Below are positions 1 through 6,355 of a stretch of 6,657 bases of DNA, in pieces (positions within the stretch are counted from its first letter, which is position 1; every line of letters starts with the position of its first letter). The notes beneath the pieces are model-generated. The model saw only the letters and a list, made by a program, of their open reading frames with translations. It did not search any database and was not told the DNA's origin. The stretch lies in assembly GCA_023818865.1 (NCBI GenBank), contig JAMWDF010000130.1, positions 1 through 6,657 on the forward strand, written 5' to 3'. Origin of the DNA: Candidatus Omnitrophota bacterium (lineage in GTDB: Bacteria > Ratteibacteria > UBA8468 > B48-G9 > DSTR01). The position numbers and the translations under genes were made by a program.

Positions 1-1045
1 GGAAAACCGGGGTCTCTGCCCGGGCCAGTCTGATAGTGGTGGTAAGACTGCCGAGAGCGAATTTCCTATCCAGATAGTTGGTCCTTTGATAACCGGCCGG
101 AGAAGCAGTGAAATTAGTCCTGGGCAGAGAAAGGTTTTTGATTGAAGAAGGTAAGTCATCAGGGGAAAGGGCCACTCCCAGCCATAACTGGCAACCCTCG
201 GGTGGTTCCGGAGTCCCCAGGACAAAATGGAAAATGGTATCCATCAGAGCTGTCCCCCGAGTGATGCAGTGTCCTCTGGCCTGGACTCCAGTAAGAATGC
301 CTATTTTTTCATGGTAGTTCAACACTGCATCGGCAATCAGATGTCTCATCATTTTTCTGATTTCCTGATGAAGAGATTCCGGCGCTTGGCAGGCCAACAT
401 AATGGCTAAAGCGTGAATCTGGACACCGGTATAAGCAGGAGAGTTATACTCTGGGAAAAAGCCTATCCTGAGGATAAAGTTGCGCCATTCCTCCCATTCC
501 CAGGCAGCGATAGCCCTCACTCGGGGTAAGTTCAACGCCTCAGCAATGCATAACCGGGAAGCCAGATTTAACAACACAATGTTGGTGTAGTAAAGATGGC
601 CTCCCCGGTGAGCATTGATTGCCTCGGCGGCCAGCAAGAAAGAATTTTCCAACTTCTTCTTCAAAGAAGCAGGCATGACGTTAGCCCGGTGCTTATAAAC
701 ATACCATAACTGGGGAATTACAAAGGAAACAGCGTTGGGGTCAAGAGCCATATTCCATTGAGAGTGAGCCGGAAAGTTGCCATAAGTTAAACTCTCCGGA
801 TTGGTGTCCTGATGGTCAAGAATAAATTTCAATACTTTCCAAGCAAGTTGGTGGTAACCAGTCATCGCCCAGGCGGTAGCCAGGTAAGAAGAAGCCCACA
901 GGTTATATCCGGCCGCTTGAGAATGGACAGAAAATCTATCGGGAAGTTTTCGGCTGCGGAGAAGACCGGTAGAAGGGTCAACTTTTTTCAGCCCTTTCTC
1001 CGCCCAGCGCTGAAAAATCTCCTGCCTTTTTTTCTCAAAATCCAT
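1..1045 (-). CDS. Heparinase-like alpha/alpha-toroid protein, C-terminus cut by window edge
   Basis: The minus frame is open from the ATG at 1045 to the left edge, giving 348 residues with no stop, so the 3' end lies outside the window. No signal peptide is visible: the start is charged and helical (MDFEKKRQEI), which points to a cytoplasmic protein. Most of the chain is helical with many aromatic residues, as in (alpha/alpha)6 toroid enzymes. Landmarks are DPN at 102-104, YTNI at 153-156, EYNSPAY at 199-205, and a change to beta-type sequence near YLDRKFALGS at 324-333. From memory, EYNSPxY and a later Tyr-Leu...ALGS segment occur in uncharacterised heparinase II/III-like proteins of several phyla. 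By inference it is a lyase or hydrolase acting on oligosaccharides, with catalytic residues not proven; Tyr205 is a candidate. It begins 15 bases after the membrane protein gene and is probably last or near last in that operon. Alternative: a non-enzymatic toroid protein. The CDS call is firm and the function moderate. Confidence 0.85.
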   Translation of the reverse strand, partial: MDFEKKRQEIFQRWAEKGLKKVDPSTGLLRSRKLPDRFSVHSQAAGYNLWASSYLATAWAMTGYHQLAWKVLKFILDHQDTNPESLTYGNFPAHSQWNMALDPNAVSFVIPQLWYVYKHRANVMPASLKKKLENSFLLAAEAINAHRGGHLYYTNIVLLNLASRLCIAEALNLPRVRAIAAWEWEEWRNFILRIGFFPEYNSPAYTGVQIHALAIMLACQAPESLHQEIRKMMRHLIADAVLNYHEKIGILTGVQARGHCITRGTALMDTIFHFVLGTPEPPEGCQLWLGVALSPDDLPSSIKNLSLPRTNFTASPAGYQRTNYLDRKFALGSLTTTIRLARAETPVF

Positions 1046-1060
1046 CTCCACCTTTCCTCT
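1046..1060 (-). promoter_or_regulatory. Ribosome binding site of the toroid protein gene
   Basis: The whole 15-base gap between the two genes reads AGAGGAAAGGTGGAG just before the ATG. AGAGGA lies about 9 bases from the start and fits a Shine-Dalgarno site; the nearer GGTGG is probably too close. This supports the start at 1045 and leaves no room for a separate promoter in the gap. Confidence 0.6.
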
Positions 1061-1711
1061 TCAAGGCTTAGCCTTAAGGAAACATACTTGAGTTATCGTG
1101 GAAAAAAGAGCCAGAGAGTAACCCGAAAAAAAAGAGGACACCCCAACAATTTTGAAGGACTCTTCCACCACTATCCCCCAAACACCCAGTTGTTTGAAGA
1201 GATCAAAAAAAATGGTCCCGGCCAGACAAATACCCCCAACTGCCAAGAAAAACAGGAATGATCGGTCACGGAAAATTTCTTTCCGGAAAAACCAGCAGAC
1301 CAATAAGGCGAGAAGACCGAAGCCAGCAATTGTTATCCCATCCATTTCCAGATGGGTTGTTTCCCTTCTAAACAAGGAAGCCACAAGGTCATCTATCCCT
1401 TCATGAGCCATGAAGTATTCATCCAAGCAGAGATACAAAAAACCAAAAAAAGAAAACAACCAAAATTTCCTTCCGGTCTGCGAACTATGAAGCAAACGGT
1501 AATTTATCAGACTACTCCATCCGGTCAAGCCGAGAAGAAGAGCCGAAAGAAAAGTAACCACCTGATTTTCTTCAAACCGGAAAGCGGGATAGCCCAAACG
1601 AATACCATCTCGGACGCAATTAAAAATAAGAATGAAGTTGAAAAAAATTAGGGCCGCGGTAATCTTCAAGTTTTTCTTAACATTTCTTCCTGTCATCATT
1701 GAAAAAGGCAT
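1061..1711 (-). CDS. Six-helix integral membrane protein with LDExxxxHE and EE-K motifs, unknown function
   Basis: The product has 216 residues and about six hydrophobic segments, near residues 16-33, 50-70, 82-102, 125-142, 150-170 and 185-208. The third segment ends in LDEYFMAHEGIDD (96-108), giving Asp97, Glu98, His103 and Glu104 at the membrane face. The last segment is entered through VEESFKIVG (182-190) with Glu183 and Glu184. From memory, uncharacterised bacterial membrane proteins share an 'LDE..xHE' motif in a middle helix and a late 'EE...G' motif. Such paired acidic and His residues could bind a metal or serve catalysis, but that is inference. The frame is open to an ATG at 1780, but the start at 1711 is preferred: a GGAGG sits four bases before it and it follows the upstream stop by one base, whereas the longer form would overlap the lyase gene by 68 bases. 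Translation is probably coupled to the lyase gene. No recognised gene name. Confidence 0.85.
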   Translation of the reverse strand: MPFSMMTGRNVKKNLKITAALIFFNFILIFNCVRDGIRLGYPAFRFEENQVVTFLSALLLGLTGWSSLINYRLLHSSQTGRKFWLFSFFGFLYLCLDEYFMAHEGIDDLVASLFRRETTHLEMDGITIAGFGLLALLVCWFFRKEIFRDRSFLFFLAVGGICLAGTIFFDLFKQLGVWGIVVEESFKIVGVSSFFSGYSLALFSTITQVCFLKAKP

Positions 1712-1712
1712 T

Positions 1713-4700
1713 CTACCTCCTGGTTGAGATCTCCAGGTCCCCTGGGTCAGTGATACTGGCGGTAAAGTAGTTATTACCACTTCCCCCTTGACATTTCACC
1801 AGTAAGGTATTCACTCCCTTTTTCAAAAAAATCCTGGCAGCAATCGGCGCTTCGGCTTTGAACCAGGCGCCGTCAGAAGCAAAATGTTCCCTGGCTCTCT
1901 CACTTTCAACCAACTGGCCATTCAGGTAGACATTCGCCCAGAAGTCACAGCCAACAAGCAACCTCGCTTCTCTGTTTTCCGGGCTTTTGATAAAAGTGAC
2001 CGCATAACAAATTTCCCCTTTTTTCACTCCGGAAGTAATCAGGAAATCAACTCCTTCTTTCATTCTTGGGACCTCAATGTTGTCAGTATGTTGCCAACGA
2101 ATTGGTTTTCCTTCTGCTCCGGAATAGACTGCTTCAAAATTTAGTTCTTTTTCTGGCGGAAAAATCTGGTTAAGGGAATCTTTTACCTCGGCATCGCTTG
2201 TTCCCCGGGTAAGAAAAAAACTGGGAAAAGGACCGATTGTCCGCCAGAGATTGGCTGAGAGTACTCGATAAGCTGGCCGAAGTTCCAGATAACCCAGGGC
2301 CCAGTTAGGGTCACCTTTCAGGAAAAGCCGCACCGGATTGGTTCTGATAACCGTTTCTGGCAAGGTCAAACGGCGCAACTTCCCGGGTTCCACCGGTATT
2401 TCAGCCGCTAACTGATTATCAAAAAATACCTGAAGGGAAATAGTTTTCTCGCTGGCCAGTCCCAGAACCAGACGATAATTGGCTGGACCAAAAGTGGGTA
2501 AAGCCAGTTCCATGTTTCCAGTTCCACTGTGCAAAAGAGAAATCTTTTTCCAAGAAGGGGCATAAAGGCCGCCATCCACCAATCTGGTCTTCGCCCGGCT
2601 CACTAAAAATCGCTCCAACTCAAAAGCCTTCTGTTGGTGCTCAAAACGGAAAGGACCACCTGCTTCCAGAAGGGGATAAATATATCCCTGCCTGTCCCGG
2701 ACAAAATACCGGTCAACCCCATTGACTATTGCCCTGATCGCCTGCGGAGCTTTGATTTTAAGAGGTAAGGGGCCATCACCGGTAATCCTGACCACCCGTG
2801 CTCCATCCTCCATCTTTATCTTCCATCGCTCCGGCAGTTTCGGAATGTTCACCAGCACAAACTCCTTTTTTTCCAAAGCCTGCTCCTGGCCGTTGGCCAA
2901 CATCTTTCTGGCTCCCAACCGCAGGCAGGTAACCTGACTGCCGCCTTGGCCCCGAACCACCAGGGTAGTTCCGTCATTAATAACGGTCACCGGCTGAGTG
3001 GCTCTTACCAGAGGCATTCCTTCCCGAACAAGGCTTTGCCCCCAGGCTAAGGCATAGCCTTTTATTCCCTGGCCATTTCTCACCGAGACTACTCCAGCCC
3101 TACCATCAGTGAACAAGGAACCAGCCATCACTTGCCCGCCAAAGTTACCGGTAACAAAATCTTGCCCCTCTGAAGAGGAGACCACTGCTACTTTGCCTTC
3201 CTCCCTCTCTTCTAAAATTCTCCCATCGCCCTCATCATGAGGCACCATTACCACCAGAAATTGCGCTTCAGTGCCCTTCTTGAATGCCTGAAGCCGCCGA
3301 TATCCAGTTATCTTAGAAATTCCCACTTTTAACTCTGGTTCACTGCCCAGAAAAAGGCCGTCCAGTACCCCTTTCGGACAGGTGTCAATTTGCCAGGGAG
3401 TTTCCGAATGAACCGCATCTTCTTCTTTTAGAACAATAAATTTTTCCTCAGAAGGAATTTCATCCCCAGGCTGCCAGTCTTTCTCCTGGGTGAAGACTGC
3501 CAGAGCAATCCGCCCGCCACTGACAGACTCCAGTTGGACTTCCAAATTGTTACTGGTAATTTCTATCTCCGCTTTTTTTTCCGGAAGGATAGGCAACCAA
3601 GACCACCCGCGCAAGAAAAATCCTCGGCCGAAATAAGCAGTGTTGTAAGGCGCCAGCTTCTTGTTGACCCGGATGTTGTTAGACGCCCAAGCCGCAATAC
3701 TTGGTTCACTTCTGACTAAAAGCCAGCCGCGGTAGGTGCCATTGGGGATATGCCTGGCTACCAGACTTGAAATTCTTTTCGGTTCTAAGGTGTGCAGAAA
3801 CTTCCCGCCAAACCTCTCTTCAATCCGGAAGGTTCGGCCTTTAACCTTCAGGATATTGTTTGGCACCGTATGAAGTCGCCAGTCATAGGTCCTTTCTTTT
3901 TCATCCTTGCGAAAGTCGTCCGCTATCACCAGGAGTGGTCCAGTTACTCCCCGGATAAAAAGCGCTCTCCGGTCTGCTCTTTCCACCGGATTGTACTCTT
4001 TGAAAATCCAGGGGCCGTCTATACCGCCAGATAGAAAACGGCTATAGGAAAGCGTTAGGTCAGCATCAATAATCTCCCCGTACTCATTTGACTCCACCCA
4101 TCGAATAAATCCCTCCACTCCTCCCTGATGCTGAGGTTGACCAAGGCCGTCAATGTGAACGACATTATGCTCCTCGCTCCTAAAGAAAGTGACCCCTGGG
4201 TCAGCTACCAGAAAAGCGCCATTAGCAGCCAGACAGAAGGAACCTTGGTCAGCGTGAGAATGACCAGCCCCTAAAGATGAATTGGTGACAAAGGTGAAGT
4301 GGGCCTCCCGCTTTCCCCAACCGCTCCGACAGTAAACCAGCCCAACCGGAGAAAACCAGTGAGAAAGCGGTAAACTATCAGGCTTCTCGCTTCCCGGCTC
4401 AGGAAAACCAACAAAAAGAGAAATCATATCCGGGACTCCGATACTGTGTTTTTCGTCTATGGAATTTAGGTAAAGCCAGTTAGCCAATCCTCCAAACATT
4501 TTCGCCAAGAACATGGTAAGACTACCTGGTCCGTAATTGCCACTGGTCTGGTTGACCGGCGTACCTTCAAATCCCCAAGGGAAAAGGTCATAGGCTGTCC
4601 AGAAAGGCACCTGCCGCAGATGGGTTTTCTCTATCAAATCAGTATTTCCTCGCAGTTTCATTGCCGCCAGAAAATAGGGCGTATGGTTGGTACCGAAACC

Positions 4701-5468
4701 TAAAGCATAGCCGGTGCCTTCAAACATACAGCCATCCGCGGTGATTCCTTCATTCAAAAAAGCTTCCATGTATTTCACACACATCCTTTGAATTTCTGGA
4801 TTGTATCCTGGCCGACCTTCCAACACCAGGTTGGTCAGCCCCAGATTGGAAACAAAGATAGGTGTCCAGTTAGTCGTATTCCTTCCGCTGGCTCTCGGCC
4901 CACCCAGCCACCAGGCAGTTTTAAACATCTCCACGGTAGGCTGGCCGAGCATAGAAGCAAAAATCTTTTCCGCCCGGTTTCTTTCAGCCAGGGTGAGTCG
5001 GTCGTATATCCAATCATAAGCCAAAGCATACTCAGCCGTTCCCCAAGACTGAACCGGCTGGATTTCCTCATCAGGCGGCCAGGCAGAAAGCCAAATCCGA
5101 AAGTACTCAGCAGCGATCTGGCCATCCTTTTCCTCCCCGGTTACCAAGTAAATCAACGCCGCATTGCGGCAGGCCGGTGCGAATTTACCCCAGCCGACCA
5201 CACTTTCTTTTTTTTGCGCCTCCAGCCACTCTGGTTCTTTTTTTTCCAGGGCTTTCAGAAAAGCCGGTTGCTGAGAAAGCCAACGAGCCTGCAAGAGAAT
5301 CCTCTGTCCTAGCTCAGTCATAGCCAATTGGCGAATAGCCGGGAGATCTTTGGCAGTACAGATTAACCGGGGATGCACTCCTGGAGCCAGCCCGCTGGCC
5401 AAGGCGGTCAAAGGAAAACTACTGACTACAATCTTCAACTTCTGAGTGAGCTTGAAAAATCTGTCCAT
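1713..5468 (-). CDS. Secreted heparinase II/III-type polysaccharide lyase-like protein with C-terminal jelly-roll domains
   Basis: The product has 1251 residues, about 139 kDa. Residues 1-24 form a signal peptide: a basic start, a hydrophobic core and a likely cut after LTALA. The mature chain begins with HPRL (32-35), typical of heparinase-type N-termini, followed by a helical toroid to about 340 with NTTNW (197-201) and DGCMFEGTGY (245-254; Tyr254 a candidate catalytic base). The heparinase II/III beta domain follows: GHSHADQGSF (402-411), VADPG with Asp423, HNVVHIDG (434-441) and YDWRLHT (528-534). By analogy with heparinase II, His403 may be catalytic, and His405 and Asp423 may bind a metal. 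Beta-rich sequence continues to about 950. Two jelly-roll-like segments then appear, about 955-1067 (ending GYLELRPA) and 1070-1245 (WRTIGPFPSF at 1075-1084, CDFWANVYLNG at 1174-1184), probably for sugar or surface binding. It is far longer than single-domain heparinases. Inferred role: beta-elimination of uronic-acid polysaccharide outside the cytoplasm; the substrate cannot be told. The family is clear, activity inferred. It is first in an operon with the two genes downstream. Confidence 0.93.
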   Translation of the reverse strand: MDRFFKLTQKLKIVVSSFPLTALASGLAPGVHPRLICTAKDLPAIRQLAMTELGQRILLQARWLSQQPAFLKALEKKEPEWLEAQKKESVVGWGKFAPACRNAALIYLVTGEEKDGQIAAEYFRIWLSAWPPDEEIQPVQSWGTAEYALAYDWIYDRLTLAERNRAEKIFASMLGQPTVEMFKTAWWLGGPRASGRNTTNWTPIFVSNLGLTNLVLEGRPGYNPEIQRMCVKYMEAFLNEGITADGCMFEGTGYALGFGTNHTPYFLAAMKLRGNTDLIEKTHLRQVPFWTAYDLFPWGFEGTPVNQTSGNYGPGSLTMFLAKMFGGLANWLYLNSIDEKHSIGVPDMISLFVGFPEPGSEKPDSLPLSHWFSPVGLVYCRSGWGKREAHFTFVTNSSLGAGHSHADQGSFCLAANGAFLVADPGVTFFRSEEHNVVHIDGLGQPQHQGGVEGFIRWVESNEYGEIIDADLTLSYSRFLSGGIDGPWIFKEYNPVERADRRALFIRGVTGPLLVIADDFRKDEKERTYDWRLHTVPNNILKVKGRTFRIEERFGGKFLHTLEPKRISSLVARHIPNGTYRGWLLVRSEPSIAAWASNNIRVNKKLAPYNTAYFGRGFFLRGWSWLPILPEKKAEIEITSNNLEVQLESVSGGRIALAVFTQEKDWQPGDEIPSEEKFIVLKEEDAVHSETPWQIDTCPKGVLDGLFLGSEPELKVGISKITGYRRLQAFKKGTEAQFLVVMVPHDEGDGRILEEREEGKVAVVSSSEGQDFVTGNFGGQVMAGSLFTDGRAGVVSVRNGQGIKGYALAWGQSLVREGMPLVRATQPVTVINDGTTLVVRGQGGSQVTCLRLGARKMLANGQEQALEKKEFVLVNIPKLPERWKIKMEDGARVVRITGDGPLPLKIKAPQAIRAIVNGVDRYFVRDRQGYIYPLLEAGGPFRFEHQQKAFELERFLVSRAKTRLVDGGLYAPSWKKISLLHSGTGNMELALPTFGPANYRLVLGLASEKTISLQVFFDNQLAAEIPVEPGKLRRLTLPETVIRTNPVRLFLKGDPNWALGYLELRPAYRVLSANLWRTIGPFPSFFLTRGTSDAEVKDSLNQIFPPEKELNFEAVYSGAEGKPIRWQHTDNIEVPRMKEGVDFLITSGVKKGEICYAVTFIKSPENREARLLVGCDFWANVYLNGQLVESERAREHFASDGAWFKAEAPIAARIFLKKGVNTLLVKCQGGSGNNYFTASITDPGDLEISTRR
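1716..1720 (-). promoter_or_regulatory. Shine-Dalgarno site that fixes the membrane protein start
   Basis: GGAGG lies within the last codons of the lyase gene, directly before its TAG stop, and four bases before the ATG at 1711. The string reads GGAGGTAGAATG. Ribosomes ending the lyase could restart here, which supports both coupling and the shorter 216-residue product. Confidence 0.75.
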
Positions 5469-5474
5469 GTTTCT

Positions 5475-5513
5475 TGGCCCTCCCGATTGCCTATAAACGG
5501 ACTAGTCAGGCCA
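5475..5513 (-). other. Possible leader hairpin overlapping the lyase ribosome binding site
   Basis: In the lyase leader, TGGCC (5513-5509) can pair perfectly with GGCCA (5479-5475), enclosing a 29-base loop. The loop contains the palindrome GACTAGTC (5500-5507). The Shine-Dalgarno site GGGAGG (5484-5479) lies at the 3' edge of the loop and its last base joins the stem. A 5-bp stem with a large loop is weak, so this may be chance. It matches no riboswitch class I know. Confidence 0.25.
5479..5484 (-). promoter_or_regulatory. Shine-Dalgarno site of the lyase gene
   Basis: GGGAGG ends ten bases before the ATG at 5468. It is a strong match at the upper end of normal spacing and supports that start, which is also the one that yields a complete signal peptide. 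Confidence 0.65.
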
Positions 5514-5558
5514 CAAAGCTTTCTTCCTGAAGTAAAAAGTAGTTTAACCTTATGGGGA

Positions 5559-5567
5559 ATTATAGCA
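5559..5567 (-). promoter_or_regulatory. Extended -10 promoter for the lyase operon
   Basis: The minus strand reads TGCTATAAT, a perfect -10 hexamer (5564-5559) with the upstream TG of extended -10 promoters. The -35 area at 17-base spacing reads ACGGAG, a poor match, so recognition would rest on the extended element. Transcription would start near 5551-5553, giving a leader of about 84 bases. The hexamer overlaps the TAA stop of the upstream gene (5562-5560), so the promoter sits in the very end of that coding region. Assigned by pattern only, assuming a housekeeping sigma-70 type factor. Confidence 0.6.
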
Positions 5568-6330
5568 CACGACAGCAAGAACTCCGTCTCATTGGAGCGG
5601 AAAAGAAAGAGGTTTTTCTCAAAACCGGAACTGCTTCCGGATCAGCGATACCTTTAATTTTCAGCACCCGAAAAAAATCTTTGCCGGTAGTCAGAGGATG
5701 AAACGGATCGAAGTTCTTGAAATCTTTTTCCCTGGCTTTTTCCACCGCCGGAGCTGTCAGCCTGATTTTTACCAGAGTGCTTTTGTCCGAGGCGCAGGAT
5801 TCCAGCAGACCATCAGGACCAGCGGAAATAATAATCATCGCTCCCTGCTGACCTGGCGGGATGATTTTACTTTCTGTTTCTGAGAGTTCACCCGGATTTG
5901 CTGGAGAAAACCAGAAGACTCGGTATGGCCTTAACCAGGGATCAATTCTTACATTGTAAGGCGGCCGAGTTAGGTAGGGACCACACCAATGTTTTCGGTA
6001 TTTCTGAGGCAAAAGATATTTCAGTTCCGCATCGCTCCTGCCTCTTTTCAAATCCCCTTTCGCCGGGTCCCAAATCCGAATTCTTTCCAACCGGCTAACT
6101 GCCAGATCGTGGGGATGGCAGAAATAAAACTTGGGGAGATCTTTGCAAACAAGGGTATAGGCATATTCATACCGGTTCATCATCCACTCTACTTGTCGGA
6201 TTTCGGAATTTGCCGACTTTTCCTGAGGTAATTTGCTGAAGAATCTTGGGGATAGGATAACTAACAGGCCCAACCCAATCATAAAAACTAAACTCCAGAT
6301 TACCCGAATCAATTTTTTTCTCGGGAGCAT
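5560..6330 (-). CDS. Membrane-anchored pseudopilin-G-like protein
   Basis: The product has 256 residues from the ATG at 6330. One hydrophobic helix (about 8-28, after basic MLPRKK) would anchor it with the rest outside the cytoplasm. There is no GFTLIE-type prepilin cleavage site, so it would not be processed like a true pseudopilin. The C-terminal half still recalls the type II secretion pseudopilin G globular fold: CGPYL (116-120), IDPWLRPYRV (129-138, compare DPWGxPY), IIISAGPDG (166-174) and FDPFHPLTTGKDFFRV (207-222), like the 'YDPTNGT...GDIFR' ending I recall from such proteins. The last ~18 residues are rich in Ser, Arg and Cys (MRRSSCCRVL) and look unlike the rest. A TTG at 6339 is an alternative start; neither has a clear Shine-Dalgarno site, and a stop lies just upstream. 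It follows the pseudopilin gene by 25 bases and is probably co-transcribed with it. Possible role: surface or secretion structure, or a stand-alone exported protein. Confidence 0.78.
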   Translation of the reverse strand: MLPRKKLIRVIWSLVFMIGLGLLVILSPRFFSKLPQEKSANSEIRQVEWMMNRYEYAYTLVCKDLPKFYFCHPHDLAVSRLERIRIWDPAKGDLKRGRSDAELKYLLPQKYRKHWCGPYLTRPPYNVRIDPWLRPYRVFWFSPANPGELSETESKIIPPGQQGAMIIISAGPDGLLESCASDKSTLVKIRLTAPAVEKAREKDFKNFDPFHPLTTGKDFFRVLKIKGIADPEAVPVLRKTSFFSAPMRRSSCCRVL

Positions 6331-6355
6331 GAAAAACAACAGCCAAGACTATGTC

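Noticed and set aside
812..1261. 149-residue plus-strand open frame spanning the membrane protein / toroid protein junction
   Set aside because: It lies antisense to two well-supported minus-strand genes. Its translation is basic and low in structure, and it has no convincing ribosome binding site.
1712..1780. Longer N-terminus of the membrane protein from the ATG at 1780
   Set aside because: It would overlap the lyase coding end by 68 bases, and the added residues are polar and not helix-like. GGAGG plus the ATG at 1711 is a far better start.
5208..5245. Two runs of eight A (minus strand, 5245-5238 and 5215-5208) in GAA-AAA-AAA or CAA-AAA-AAA context, with a third at 3573-3580, as slippage or phase-variation sites
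   Set aside because: A -1 shift at the first site gives only a short dead-end product. Lys codons in a Lys/Glu-rich helix explain the runs, and no stimulating structure is evident.
4788..5312. 174-residue plus-strand open frame
   Set aside because: It is antisense to the toroid domain of the lyase, whose family motifs are clear. The product is rich in Pro, Ser, Arg and Phe, as expected from a shadow frame.
6337..6339. TTG start for the pseudopilin-G-like gene
   Set aside because: It adds only three residues and has no Shine-Dalgarno advantage over the ATG at 6330, though it cannot be excluded.
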